Assembly (NCBI GenBank): GCA_000697355.1
Contig: JNEN01000867.1
Location: 1-64,000 of the forward strand
Length of the DNA stretch: 64,000 bases
Reading direction: 5' to 3'
DNA from: Syncephalastrum monosporum B8922
Lineage: Eukaryota > Mucoromycota > Mucoromycetes > Mucorales > Syncephalastraceae
Shown here: positions 1 to 12,920 of the stretch, in pieces
How positions within the stretch are numbered: position 1 is the stretch's first letter
How the letters are laid out: the number at the start of each line of letters is the position of its first letter
Program-made: the position numbers and the translations under genes
Notes under the pieces: model-generated
The model's input: the letters and a program-made list of their open reading frames with translations, nothing else
Database searches by the model: none
Told to the model about the DNA's origin: nothing

Positions 1-2461
1 ACACAGCAGGACGCATGATCTAGAAGGAACAAGCAATTTAACGCCATCGGAGCAGTACACATGCGTGTAAGGTACTCGCTCTCGTATAATGACCGAATAC
101 GTCACCAGGAAAGGAAATGAAAAAGAATGTCATTGACATGGCGTGATATGCGCGGCAAGGTCTCCGGTCTCCTACGTGAGCCCGGGACCTCAACAACAAG
201 GAACGAAAAGAGCAGCCTTGCAGCAAATGCATGTATACAGAAAAAAAAATTTTAGACCCGGCGCGGGCCCCTTCCGAAAAGAATCCCAGAGTAGTATACG
301 TAGCCGACCTGATACCCTTCATAGACTGGAGGGACCATCATTGAAGACACTCGGAAAAAATACTATTCGTAATGCCCAAATGAATTGTATTCCAGTGTAA
401 AACAAGGCTTTCTGTTCTAGATATGTAAGCAGTCATCATATCTCCAAAGATGCGAATCTAGAGCGTGTGGTTTATTTTCGTCGTTTTGAGAGAGTAATGA
501 ACCGGTACTTCCCCTTTAAGCAGTAAAATGTTGCCAGTCGGTATGATCAGAAGAGCAATGAACCAGTACTTTCCTTCCTTTCTTGTCGTCAGTGAATGAA
601 GCTTGTTTAAGCCGGGACGCATCTAGCGTCTCATTTTTCGAAAAATATATATATAAAGGCTGTTCACTTCAAGTAAGCCTACCCACCGCACTTCTTTTCA
701 ACGTTCCATACACCTGTCTACCTTACTGTCAAGACCATATGGGTAAATCCTGCAGCTCAGTATGTTTTATTAGTACGCTAATGTTTCTTTGACTTAATTA
801 GAGGCCAGCTTACTATTCGTCCAGTGTATCACATGTGGAGGCTACATTTCCTGCTCGGCTTAGCGTTAACGTTCAGGTATGATTTTGAAATTCACAATCG
901 GCGAGAGTGGATCTAACGGGTTCTATTTTATATGTAGCAGCTACAAGATCCTTTTGAACGTGCGACCATTGCAGCAGCATCGATCCGTCAAACTTGCATT
1001 GCGTGCGATAAGGTGTGTTTACTTTCGAAAGAGTTCAGTTTATATTAATGACATCGTCTCTCTCTTTTTCCTTTACCATCTGCTCTAGTACTTTTCTTCG
1101 GCTTCGTCGGCGTCTGAGTAGTCTATTAGCTCATCAAAAAGCTCAATAGATTATGGTAACGCGACGTCAAGAAAAAAGCCAGGTGTTCGCTTGCCTTTTA
1201 GTTTGCAGCGTTCACAAAGAAGAACAACTACCGAGCAGATGAAAACTGTCTCTTGTTTCCTTAATTGGTAAGCACTGTCACAAACATAGCGAATGGAAGC
1301 CATTCTAATTTCATAGGAATGTGGATGTAGGATAGTAGCCCAGATATTATAATCTATATTCTTTTTTTTATTTCTTTTATTAAATATCTATTTAATAATA
1401 AATTTATATGTATTTTTTAAATTTAAAAAATTTATTATTTGTTATATTATATATATCCATATGATCAAATAACATTTTTTATCAGTTTTATTGCCAATCT
1501 ATACTTTCCTACGTATCATAAGACGGACTTGGCTTAGGAAGCGAATAGAGTTCTATGCGTGATACCTCGGCATACTTTGTGTGCCATGATTTAGCGAGGG
1601 AATAGCTTGCACTCATGCAGCTTTTGCGGCGATAAACAAGTACATCCACGGGCCTGCGTCTCCTTTTCCAAATATTTACCTCGGGAGTCCAGTATGATGA
1701 AGTTTCTCACTTGTCCAGGAGGCAATTGTGAAGCAAAATATGACCTACCATAATGGTGAAGGAAAGTAAAAGACGCCTGTATAAAAGCGAACGACGTCAG
1801 TTTCTCTGCCGTATACTTCCAAGTCACTCTCGTCTTTGGTGGCCGGCCTCTGTCTATGTATATATAATTGCGATGAGTCGAAAAACATAGACAAGACTAT
1901 AGAGAAGATGAACATTAGCATCCTCCGTGAAAACGTACTTTTCATTGATGGATGTACTTATGTAAAATGGTACAAAGAAAACAGTGGGACGGTTCTGAAT
2001 TTAAGTTGCTGTACATCGACTTAGAGGCGATCGTGCCTTGCCAAGTGGAATATCACCCATTTTAACTGACTCGAGCAGATAGTTGGCCGGTCTGTACCAA
2101 TTGGTTATCTTACAATTTCTCCCCGAACGTCCCGCTTCTCGTGATTGAGCTATTGAGCGCCAGGCACACTTTGGGCAAAGACATCAAGTAATTTGTTCAG
2201 AAACTTATTTGATATGGCTAGTTTGATATGGCTAAAAAAATACAAGAGAAAAAGGGCGAAAGAGAAAAGAAGGGAAGAGTGGTAGAGGATCAAGAGAGAG
2301 ACAGGACGCTATTTACATAAGACGGTCAAGATGAAAAGAGACAATGACTATGGAAAAGAAAGTGGCCGCGACTGTGTGCGATAAAAGGCGAAGTACAGGA
2401 GAAAGAGGGGTACGGGGCGGGTAGAAAGGGAGAAGACCCGTGACGGGGACACAAAGAATGC
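1..2461. other. Intergenic stretch, no gene recognised
   Basis: Only short, unconserved open frames occur here on both strands and none reads like a known family. The stretch contains a very AT-rich patch at about 1341-1470 and a purine-rich patch at about 2225-2460 that forms the 3' flank of the GATA gene. I see no tRNA or repeat structure in it. Confidence 0.6.
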
Positions 2462-4791
2462 TCAACTTCGCTTCAAAAGGGTCAAAACCGTGGCTGCCTC
2501 AACTGCATCCACGCCGGCTGACATGGGATATGCCTCTGATAAGCCGATTTTTTCCACAATGGACATATCGACAGTGTGTCGCCGTTGCTGCCCCACCATA
2601 GCCGACAGCGGCGGTGATGAGCTGCTCGAGGAAGCGGTTGGACTATACGAGCCTGATATAGAGTGGGATGAGGAGGAAAGACTGCTGCGGGTCTCGTGGG
2701 GTGGTGCAGGCACGACAAACACGCTACTGCTGGTATGCATGACTGGGTGGGGGATGCGATGGTGTGGGTGGGAGTCTTCCTCGCCCTCTTCGCGAATGCT
2801 TAGGTTGCGGGCGGCATCGATATTACTTTCCATCATCTCATCGTCGCTCGTATGCATGCGTTCTGCTTTGACCGATGGTGAAGCAGCCGCCGCCGCCGCT
2901 GCGCTCGTTTTACGCCGGTCTGCTGCCTTGGACGCCGATTTCTTGCGCTTCTTTTCACTTTTGCTTGATCCTCGGCGTTCCTTCATGGGCGGCGGTCGTT
3001 GCCGGTGCTGCTGTGGGAGCGGATGGGAAGAAGACTCAGCCGGAGTGTCCTGACTGGAGTTGCCACACAGGATCTTGCCATGTTTCCATTTGACGCCGCA
3101 GGCGTTACACAGCGTGCCCGCGCCCTGAGGGCCTCGGCGCCACATGGGAGTGCTTTTCGAGCCGCAGTAGAGACATTTTTTGACACTCCCACTTTGGGAG
3201 CTCCGGCTCTTGGAAGTACTTGCACAGATGGCGGGCGGGGCAGTTTTGGGAGACGTGGGCCATTTGGGTTTTTCTGGAAATGCCATGGGATCGTCGTCTA
3301 GACGGGGCGCTTGAGTTACACAGACTAGAGCAGACCTATGTGGTACCTTTTTCGTAGTCGTCGCTGCTGCAGGCATCCGAGCGCATCGAGTTCCGATGGC
3401 GCGGGGGGCTGCAGAGCATTTCCTCCCACTCTGATTGGACGTCGGCGTGGGTGGTGGGCGACAGCGGCATCAGGGTGGTGTCGGTGGGTGTGTCGTGCGA
3501 AGACAGCGCGCGGTCTACCTTTTGCACTGCCACTTGCTCATTGTGGTGGCGCATCTAATATGAGAGCGAAAGGAAAAGAAGAAAGGCGGTTAAAAATAAC
3601 TCTGCAGATGAAAAGGAAGATCGACATACGAGCTGCACCATCTTATCGCAGATAGACTCAAACGTAGATGTGGTTTGTTTGACAGCCAGGTAGAGGCGGC
3701 GTGACACGTTGGAGAGACGCATGTTAACCACGTTACCATGGTCAGCGGAAGGGGTCATGTCGCGAATGAACCCACCAGGGTCGGTGGAACGGCGGCGGGG
3801 GAAGAGCGATCTCCGCATAGGGCTCCCAGCAACGGGGCAACTGGCGGTGCTGCAGACAGCAGCAAATTCATCGAGTTTCGTGGCGAAAAAGGGACGGGAT
3901 TCCTCAGGTTGAAAGCAGACCGGCTCGGGTGCATGGAATGAAAAAAGAACCTTTTTATAAAAGGTTAGTTGTCATTTGTAACAACACACACACACACACA
4001 AAAGAGAAGAGAGAGAGAAAAAGGAAGAATAAAGATGGCGTGTGATTCCAAAGATAATAGACTTACTTCAAACGGCGGAGTTTCGTTGACGGCCTCTGCA
4101 ACGGCATCGTGGGGAAATAGAAAGTAGTCGAGGTCTGGCGATGGGCTCGTCATATCGAGTTGGGCAGGCGGGTTGAGACAAAAGACAATATCGTGAAGGA
4201 TGACCTTGTGCCGTCTTCTTTTTTTGGGTGGCAGTGCGATGGAGGGGGAAGCGGCCTTGTCGGCCAGCAACGGGAAAAATGCCGCTGTCTTGGTGTGTTG
4301 CTTATTGTTCACAGGGTTACTGCCGTTATCGTCCTGGTAGTGATGGTGATAGTGATAATGGTCCATGAGATATTCAGAGAGAGGCGACACCGAGACAGAG
4401 CGCGAGGGGTCGGATGGGCTGGGATGGTCTGGATCCGCCAGATTGGGGTCGTCTTCGCGCTTGATCTTTTTCTCCGTGGCCGGGTCGGCTACATCGGATT
4501 CGAGGATCTCGTAAAAAGCCGCCTTGGCCAGGCTGTGCTGAGGGCCCTCGAGCGATGACAGGCCGAGAAAGCGTACTTGGACCCGGTGGGCTTGGCCATC
4601 GTCGGTGGATCCGACATGGAATTGGGCGGGCAGGCGATAACGCTGGAAGGCATCCGTCATCCAGGTACCACTAGAAAAGGAAAAAGATGAAGCGATGGAT
4701 GAGCACCCTGACCGTAGATCGGCTTGCTCAGGCGGGCTTACGTCCGGTGGGCGCTTTCGCTGCTTGCTCTTGACCTTGTGATGAAGGACAT
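2462..4791 (-). CDS. GATA-type zinc-finger transcription factor, five exons
   Basis: Predicted nuclear DNA-binding regulator. My model has exons 4791-4742, 4670-4067, 3923-3630, 3554-3347 and 3309-2462, all phase-consistent, giving 667 residues. The start ATG follows directly on an in-frame TGA. One GATA finger lies at about residues 431-455 with spacing CX2CX18CX2C (CLYC ... CNAC), TPMWRRGP in the loop and a basic KWKHGKIL tail, which is the class with 18-residue loops seen in many fungal GATA factors. The finger is followed by a lysine/arginine-rich segment, a run of eight alanines and a long Ser-rich tail; the N-terminal half has no family I recognise. The last intron (3346-3310) is only 37 nt, so that junction is the weakest part. 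Which fungal GATA subclass (nitrogen, light, iron) it belongs to cannot be told from the finger alone. Confidence 0.85.
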
Positions 4792-5581
4792 TCAGGATAG
4801 GAAAGCGTGGGTTGGTTGGAGAAAGGGCGTGTGTTGGGTTTCAAAGACGGCGAGGGAATCCTATTTTGGATTCTCGAGCCTTTTTCTCTAAAAAGAAGAA
4901 ATAGAAAAGGGAGAAGGAAAATCCGCCTGTTATCGAGTGAACGACGCCCGATGCAGTTGCTGTGTAGGTTAGGTGGCAAGCGACTAATGGAAGAAACCAA
5001 AGCTGCTTATCCTTTGGGTGTGTGATAGAAGTTTCACTACATACTGTATTCGACTGTGTACTGTACATATATTGTGGTGTGATGGATAAACTGGAAGGGG
5101 CCCCAATGCAAGGTTGCACCGACTCCATTTCAGTGCGCACGCCCAGTCGCAACGCATGTATACACACACCGCATTCTCGCCTTATTGAACAGATACGCAC
5201 ACGCCCATAAAATAATTCATTCTGATTGACTCAATCCTGCCCAAATAGAAACCATCCTTCTTTATTTACACCCTGCCCCCCGCCCTTTCTCTCGTTCGAC
5301 TAATCGAGCCAAACTTATCACTATTCCACTCCAGCACCCTGGCTAAAAGGATCACATGGTATCCAAACAACCATAACTCTATTTTGGCTTCCTCTCCTGC
5401 CAACCCATCGCACGTCCGATAAACATTTGCCATTTTTTTGAAAGATGTCCAATATTCTTTTTGTTTTATTTGAGACAAAGAAGACGAAGTTCTTTTGTTG
5501 ATGCTCCTCCCCCTTTCAAAAAGTTCTATGAAATTACAGTCTAATGTCCGGCGGTGGCGTTCATCAATTGGGGCGTGGTAT
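4792..5581. other. Intergenic, promoter side of the GATA gene
   Basis: Between the start of the GATA gene and the 3' end of the ADP/ATP carrier. No supported gene; open frames here are short and differ in all frames. The carrier 3' UTR should occupy its right part. Confidence 0.5.
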
Positions 5582-6639
5582 TTACTTGAACTTCTTGCCG
5601 AACATGATGAGCTGAAGCTGGTCGTAACCAGACAGGACACCAGCACCAGCGATGGCACGGAGGATGTTAGCACCGGCACCCTTGAAGAGCGACTTGGTAC
5701 CCTCCTTGGCGACGATCTCCTTGAAGGCGTGGAGGGAGGAGTCGTACTTGACGGCGGCACCGGAGGTCATCATCATACGTCTGCGGACGGTGTCAATGGG
5801 GTACGAGGCAAGACCAGCACCAGTGGTCACAGCCCAGCCAAGAAGGAACGAGGCAAGGAAGGACTTCTGAAGGTTCTCAGGCATGACGGGCTTGAGCGAG
5901 TCGTACATACCGAAGTACAGACCACGGTAGACGATGATACCAACGCAGGAGATGGTGAAACCACGGTACAGACCGGCAATACCGTCAGACTTGAGGGTCT
6001 TGCGGTAGACATCGACAAGACCGTTGAACTGGCGGTCTCCACCACCCTTGGCAGACTTGGCGTCGTTGGCAAGACGGGTACGGGCGTAGTCAAGGGAGTA
6101 GACGACTAAATTAATGATACAGGGGTTAGTTTGTGTTTGCAGTCACACCCAGCCCGAATCATCCGCAATTTTTCGAGGAAAGAAAAAAGATCAACTTACA
6201 GGCAAGCGAAGCGGCACCAGCAGCACCACCGGAGGCCAAGTTGCCGGCGAACCAGGCCCAGTAGCCGTCCTTGTTCTTGTCCTTGTTGAACATGCGCTTG
6301 AACTTGTCCTTGAAGGCAAAGTTCAGGGCCTGCGTGGGGAAGTAACGGATGATGTTGGCCGTGTTACCACGCCAGAACGAGACAACACCCTCATCCTTCA
6401 TGGTGCGGGCGAAGCAGTCGCCAATACCCTTGTAGGGCGAGGCAAGACGACCCTGCTTGATCATCTCGTCCTGGTTCTGGATCAAGAGCTTGATACGCTC
6501 AATGGGGGCGGCAGCGGTCTTGGAGACGGCGGCGGAGACACCACCCATGAGGAAGTCCTACAATGGTGAGGTCAGCCAAAGGATGCGATGGTGGAGAGTG
6601 AATATCGACGCTTACAATGACGAACTGGTTATCAGACAT
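5582..6639 (-). CDS. Mitochondrial ADP/ATP carrier (adenine nucleotide translocase)
   Basis: Exchanges cytosolic ADP for matrix ATP across the mitochondrial inner membrane. Exons 6639-6616, 6557-6200 and 6105-5582 give 301 residues, the usual length (about 300). It has three mitochondrial carrier repeats: PIERIK in repeat 1, the SLDYARTR variant typical of ANT in repeat 2, and [11 protein letters not shown] in repeat 3; the RRRMMM hexapeptide is the diagnostic ADP/ATP carrier signature. The first coding exon is only eight codons (MSDNQFVI), chosen because it supplies the conserved start just before DFLMGG. The coding sequence is strongly GC-ending at third positions, as expected for a highly expressed gene. 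A TATA-like AATATAAG lies about 65 bp upstream of the ATG. Confidence 0.96.
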
Positions 6640-6699
6640 CTTGGAAGGAGTGGGGTAAGAGAAAAGGGGGGAACAAACACCTTGGGCGGCTTGTCTGGC

Positions 6700-6712
6700 T
6701 TCTTATATTCCC
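6700..6712 (-). promoter_or_regulatory. TATA-like element of the ADP/ATP carrier gene
   Basis: On the minus strand this reads GGAATATAAGA, 60-75 bp upstream of the carrier ATG at 6639. Placement and sequence suit a TATA box; inference only. Confidence 0.35.
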
Positions 6713-7011
6713 AATTTTTTCGCTCACAGAAAAAAATTTTCTTTGCGGGCTTTCAGGGCGGACACGACATTTTCCGGGCTGTTTTTATGTGCAGGTTTCA
6801 CTTTACAACCCCCCTGCAAATGTCCCTCTTTCACGGACGCCCAAGTGATATACTTGCATCGGGAGGCTGCTTTTCGTCCTCTCTAGGCAACTATCCAATT
6901 TTGACGGCAGCGTGTGTAGTGTTTATATGCACAGATTTCTTTTTATTTATCGAATGGCGAAGAAGGTTAACCTTGTTGCGGAAACTAAAAAAGACCCAGG
7001 AACGGCGCCAA

Positions 7012-8564
7012 TCAGGAACCAATGTCCAACTTTTTCAGCTCTTCCTTGGTCATCTTTGGGATATCATTTAAGGCCTGCTCAATAATCTGGCCAGCTTTGG
7101 TAAGTTCTTCCTCCGAAATGACCAGCGGTGGTGCGAGCCGAATGATGTTGACGTGCGTCGGCTTCGCGAGCAGACCCCTTGATTTGAGTAGCAGGCACAG
7201 CTCCCAGGCCGTCTTGTCCGACTGAGTCTCGTCAATGACAATAGCGTTCAGCAGTCCTTTTCCGCGCACTAAATGAGACAGACAGTTAGAGAGAGAGAGA
7301 AAGGGAGGGTGTCAGCAACAGGAAATTTCTTCCAGTCGGTTTCAAATTTATCAGAACAAAACTTACCCGTCTGGAGAAGAGGGCTCTTGATGTTACGCAA
7401 CTGGGTGCGGAACTGCTCGCCCAACTTTTCGGCGCGCTCGGACAGCTTTTCATCTTGAATGACCTCCAAGGCAGCGATGGCTGCCGCACAGCCGAGGGGG
7501 TTGCCACCGTAGGTCGATCCGTGCTCGCCTGGCCGGATGCACAGCATCACATCCCGATCAGCCAGCACAGCCGACACCGGATAAACGCCGCCGGACAGGG
7601 CCTTACCGAGCAGCACCACATCCGGACGGACGCCGTCGTGCTCCACACAAAGCTTCTTGCCCGTGCGTCCCAGACCCGTTTGAATTTCATCAGCAATGAA
7701 GAGCACATTGTGCTTCTCGCAGAGCGCCTTGCATCGCTTGAGATAACCTTCGTCGGGCACCATGATGCTACAAGTCCAGAATCACATGTTATCATTGGTT
7801 TATCTTTTCCCTTTTTCTTTATCGTTATCTTTCAAAAAACTTACCCCGCCTCGCCTTGGATGGGTTCCACCAGAAAACCAGCAACGTGCTTGCCATGCTT
7901 TTCAAGGACGGCCTCCAGGTCATCTGCGTTGTTGTACCGGATCAACGGGCAGCCATTGACCTTGGGACCCACGAGCGGCAAAAACGGACCGAATTGGCCA
8001 AACGAGTCCTCGTCGGTGCTCATGCTGATCACGCCTGTGGTGCGGCCGTGGAAGTTGTTTTCGCAGCTGAGCACGATGGCCTGATTATCCGGGATGCCCT
8101 TCTTGACGTAGCCCCAGCGGCGTGCGAGCTTGATCGCAGTCTCGACTGCCTCGGCACCGGTGTTGACGGGGAGAACCATGTCATAGCCAAAGTACTGCGT
8201 GACGTATTTGGAAAAGGAGCTAAACACATTGTTGTAGAACGCACGGGAGGACAATGTCAATATTTGTGCCTGATCGCACAAAGCTTTGACGATCTTGGGG
8301 TGACAATGGCCTTGGTTGACAGCCGAGTAAGCGGACAGGAAATCGAGATACTCGTTGCCCTCCGGGTCCCATACGCGAGTGCCTTGCGCCTTGGCAAAGA
8401 CGACCGGCAGAGGGTGGTAGCTATTTGTATCCAGAGGAAGCATGTCAGTGAGGGTGAAGTTGCTTCTGGTTGGGTGTCCATTGATATTATCCACATGTAA
8501 CATACTTGTGAGCGCTATAGTCGTGCTCGAGTTGAATGCATTCTTCAGTAGAGAGTTGAGTCAT
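7012..8564 (-). CDS. Ornithine aminotransferase (EC 2.6.1.13)
   Basis: PLP enzyme that converts ornithine plus 2-oxoglutarate to glutamate-5-semialdehyde and glutamate, in arginine breakdown and proline formation. Exons 8564-8506, 8420-7845, 7767-7367 and 7268-7012 give 430 residues, the normal length. Class-III aminotransferase features are visible: [15 protein letters not shown] around the PLP-phosphate site, FADEIQ-type motif ([14 protein letters not shown], Asp at about 238) and the PLP lysine in GKALSGG (about residue 267), then GSTYGGNPL. The junction of exon 1 and 2 restores [15 protein letters not shown], which is highly conserved in the family and validates the small first exon. No clear mitochondrial presequence, so it is probably cytosolic as in yeast Car2. 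Confidence 0.96.
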
Positions 8565-9935
8565 GTTCAAGGAGTGAGAGAGAGAGAGAGGAAAGAGTGA
8601 CGGATTCGTCTTCATGCGAACAGCCGTCTTATTTAAAGCGCCGCGTGTTTTTTTCGCACGGATATTCACACGGGGTTTGCATCACTCTCACTGTCGGCAG
8701 CACATACACATAGCATCACTCGTACTACAAGTCTATTTCCGCATCCGCAACCTTCTTTTTCGTCACAGCGAAAGATAACGTTCCAATTAGATCATCAATC
8801 CATTGACTTTATCGAAATATATTTCTTGCATTTTCTTTTGGAACCGTCAATCCATTTTTTCCGTGTAAGCAAATCGAAATACAAATAGTTTAGCTCACTT
8901 GACACGGATGATGACGCGCTACAATGCCTCGTTTATTGGCCATGCATCAGGCGACGTCGTCATTGACTTTTTGGCTTGGGAGACTCACCGTGTGAGCTAC
9001 ATTGCCGCCAGGTCACGCAAGCATCTGGTTGGTTGGCATGCCATGACAAACATAAAGGAAACATCCGACTGGTAATATCTTATAAAGCATGTACCAATCT
9101 GATGGAGAGGAGATGTAGCACGCGTGAGAACTGTGCAGATTGGCTTTCAGATGAGGTGGCACATTCGGTGTTGTTTGGGCTGATAAATTGATGGCGAGCA
9201 AGATATGCCGTTAAGTGACTAGTCGCCTGCCGTTAAGTGTTAGACCGGCGGAAAAGGCCGGGAGTTTCTTTCGCTGGAAGTGGTGCTGAGCAGGTACATC
9301 AGAGAGCATGCACACGTTACATACAGTACTGCAATGCGGTGTTTACGCGCCCCTTGGGTTGCGCTGTAATGTGTCTTTCCTTTCCGGATCCATCTTCCAA
9401 ATTTTTCAAAGAGACCCAGAGATATGGAGTCAAATCAGCAATCAAGGGGTGGTGCTGGTCGGGATGGAAAAGAGAAATGCGTGATTGATACTCATACATA
9501 CTCAGCAATACCGACAGCAAGGAAAAAGTTCGCAATGAAACTTTATATCCATGCGTGTCTGTGCCTGGCATGAAAAAGATTGGCGTGTCTGTTTGCCTGT
9601 TCTCCCAGGGCTACGCTGCCTTCTTCTTTGGCTGCTGCAGTTGCGCTTCATCCTGTGCAGCGTACAGGAAATCTGTTCAATAAAAGTGCCTACATGCTAT
9701 CATGTCGAATGATTTCCATAGCAGCAGCATCAGCAGCTGACCCAGTCGAGAAAGTGTGTGTGTGTGTGTGCGTGTGTCTAATTGCGAATTCAGGAGTACG
9801 TGTCTCTGTCACTCACTTCCCCACTCATTGCATTCTTATCCTTATATTTTCTTTCCTTACCTTTTTTTTCCCTCACTTTTTTTTTACGAAGCGACCTGGC
9901 TCATCTTCCTGTCTCAGTGTGCCTTAATTGATGCC
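8565..9935. other. Divergent promoter region between ornithine aminotransferase and striatin
   Basis: Contains (GT)n at about 9755-9775 and several homopolymer runs but no supported gene. A possible 5' exon of striatin sits at about 9720-9755 (it reads as Gln-rich QQHQQLTQSRK after a TAG acceptor, ending at the GT repeat), so the true striatin N-terminus may begin inside this stretch. Confidence 0.45.
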
Positions 9936-12789
9936 ATGGTAATGCACACTTCAGCCGAATACACGCTGCCAGGCGTCTTGCACTTTTTGCAGGCTGAATG
10001 GAGACGATTCGAACGAGAACGCAACGAATGGGCCATCGAACGAGCCGAGCTAAAGGTGCTTCCCTGCTTTTAATATGCAGAAAGAAAACTCATCTTTTTC
10101 ATCTCGTAATGACCAGTCTCACATTGCCCTTCTCGAGGGCGAACGTCGTGGTTTCGACAATCTCAAACACGATCTACTCAAACGCATCAAGATGCTGGAG
10201 TATGCACTCAAGCAAGAAAGGTACAAACTTTAACAACAGCAAAGAGTTGCCATATTTATAATATAACAACAGGGCGCGCCGTCAAGGCCCCACTAAAAAC
10301 ATAATGACGAGCGCTGTCGATTCACCCAACGCACGCAAGTATCACCATGGCAATCATAAAGAATAGGCTACTGACGCGTCGAGCGCAAACAGCTTCCTCC
10401 CCCGTAACACAACCCGAGTCGACCACCATCCAAGAATTCAGCACCATGACAGAAAAATCACGCGAACGCAGTCGCAACCTCCTCAATTCGCACGTAAAAG
10501 GATCATGACCCTTGCGCGGATCGGCTAACGTATGTGATAGATGCTTACAAGAGATCAATACCCTCACGGCCATGCCAACCCAATTCCCACTCTTACATTC
10601 CTTGCCTTATGACCCGCTGAAACCGACTTCGAGCGACCTCATGATCCATTCGAAACCCGCTTCGTCACCCTCGCCGCCCTCCGCGAGCGATACCTCCTCT
10701 CCCGCTTCGTCCCCCTCTCTCTCCAACCGCTCCTTGAAGAACGGCTCACCTGCTACGAGCAGTACCAAAAAGAACGCAAAGTTGCCCACCGGCACCGGCA
10801 CCATCCGAGCCTCGGCTTCGCGAAACACCAAAAACCGTTCTTTCACGAATGAACCGTCGGCCCCGCCTCAGGGCCGTCCTCCGTCGCCTCCCTCCTCCGA
10901 GCAGGCCGGGAACGACGTGCCGCCCAACGTCGACGAGGTAGCCATGTTGAATAATGTCATGGATGAGGAGAAGCCGAACGCTGACACGGAAGATGAGACA
11001 TTACTGGTAAGAAAGGACAGGAAAGAGAAGGCCATGACAATGTGGGGGTTGCTGATTAGGGCGAAAAAAAAAACAGTCGAAACAAGTACAGGAAAAGTAC
11101 AATCTCTCGGACGAAAAGATGAAGCGCATGGTCAAGAGTTCTCGAAAAGGCATGAAAAGTGAGTGAAAGGTATAAAAAAAAGGGAAAAAGACAACTGACA
11201 CTGTCATAGATACGCAACGCCAAGGTTCTCCTGAGCCAGGCGAGAACGAGCCGTTTTCAATGAAAGCAGATCTCAGCAGTCAGGTACGACACCAATACTG
11301 GCGAGCCCTCAGCAGTAATCAGCTCAACAGGACCCCTTTTTTTTCGTATGCAGATCAGCGATTTGGATGCCGACCAGAAGAATGCCGCACAAGAGCAGCA
11401 ACCCAAGATGTGGAAGCCGAAGCAAACCATCAAAGGGTAAATCTTGGATAATGGAAAACAGGGTCAGGGAATAGCACTGATACGAATGTAGGCACCTTGA
11501 CTCGGTACGTTCCGTGGGATTCCATCCGACCGATCTTATTGTTGCTTCGGGGTCGGACGATGGCACCGTCAAGGTCTGGGATCTGAGCTCTTCTATTGGA
11601 CGAGATGGGAACTCCGTGCGCAAGTAAGTAGTCGTGCATGGTTGAAAAAAAAAGCCAGTAATGGGGCCTAACCGAAAGGTAATCACAGGCCAGGCATGGA
11701 GGAAACAATGCCACAAATCACGTACCGCGGCCATACCCACCCGGTCTCATCTGTGATCGTTTCGGGTGACCAGAAACGGGTGTATTCTGCCAGTTTGGAT
11801 ACCACCATCCGTGTATGGAGGCTCCCTTCCGCAGGGCACACATTGTATTCCCCCGTCGGTAAGTGATTGTGTCACTTTCCAATAGGGATGAGTAAACAAA
11901 CGAATTATTTTTACGACAGATCCGTCCCTGAAAATAGCCACCTTTGTGGGACACAGTGATGCAGTCTGGGACATCCAGCTTTCTCTGGAGGGCTTGTTGG
12001 CCTCAGCTTCTGCGGACGGCACTGTCAAGATCTGGAACACCGAGTCTTCCGGTGATTTGTTGAAAAGCTCGTGGGGCTACGACGGTGTGACGCCCGAAAA
12101 CGAGGATCGCCGTTACGTTGCGCCCACGTGCTTACAGTTCTGCCCTACCGATACGAGCAAGGTTGTGGTAGGCTATGCGAATGCAACGATCCGGATTTAC
12201 GATGTGGCGACGGGTAAATGGGTGACGACATTAGCCAACAGTGGTGACCAATACGGTATGTCTTTTAAACAATCCTCCGAGAGGAGGAACATATCAGGAC
12301 GGAACGAAACCAATGGATTGACCAACACATGATAAAAAAAAAAGACGGAACGGTTAGGACTCAGATCAATACGTTGGTCGCACACCCAACCATGCCGCTC
12401 GTTGTGTCGGGCCATGAAGACAAGCAGATCAAGTTCTTCGATCTCAGGTCGGGATCCTGCACTCAGTCCATGTCGGCGCATACGGACGCCGTGGCGGCCC
12501 TGGATATCGATCCTTCCGGGTCGACACTCGTTTCAGGAGGTAAAACTATAATAATGGTATTTTTTTTGTTGTCTTTATCAGACCAATGACCATTTTCCAT
12601 TTAGGACATGACGGATCGATACGGCTGTGGGACATGAACCAGGCCAAGACGTGCATCCAAGAGTTTACAGCCCATCGAAAGAAGGCGGATGAAGGCGTAA
12701 TGAGCGTACAGTACCATGAACGGATGCCATGGATGGTCAGCGGCGGAGCGGACGGGCAGGTCAAGGTCTATCACCATGGACATCATTAA
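9936..12789 (+). CDS. Striatin-family WD40 scaffold of STRIPAK
   Basis: Scaffold that holds PP2A and kinases in the STRIPAK complex (homologues PRO11 in Sordaria, Far8 in yeast). Thirteen exons, all phase-consistent: 9936-10055, 10117-10220, 10273-10338, 10367-10489, 10541-11006, 11077-11158, 11210-11283, 11354-11436, 11492-11623, 11689-11858, 11920-12255, 12345-12539, 12605-12789; 711 residues. The N-terminus has the family hallmark YTLPGVLHFLQAEW, followed by a coiled coil with KMLEYALKQER, then CLQEINTLT, a Pro/Ser-rich linker, and C-terminal WD40 repeats (GHSDAVWDIQ, ASADGTVKIWN, HDGSIRLWDM, GGADGQVKVY). Keeping the conserved CLQE motif needs a GC...AG intron at 10490-10540. The start is the first ATG of the exon, but an additional upstream exon is possible. 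Confidence 0.93.
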
Positions 12790-12920
12790 TCCCAGCAAGA
12801 TGAGACCAATCGTATCACATCGGATAATGTAATTTTTTCGAAGCCGCTCCGAATAAAAAGGCACCCACCAGGGGCGGCTTTTTTCTGTTTACCTTCTTTT
12901 TCATATCCTAAACAAAAAAA

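Noticed and set aside
1341..1470. AT-rich segment as a replication origin or mitochondrial insertion
   Set aside because: Only base composition supports it; no ACS-like motif or mitochondrial gene sequence is visible.
5495..6109. 204-residue plus-strand open frame
   Set aside because: Antisense shadow of the ADP/ATP carrier exon with its strong codon bias.
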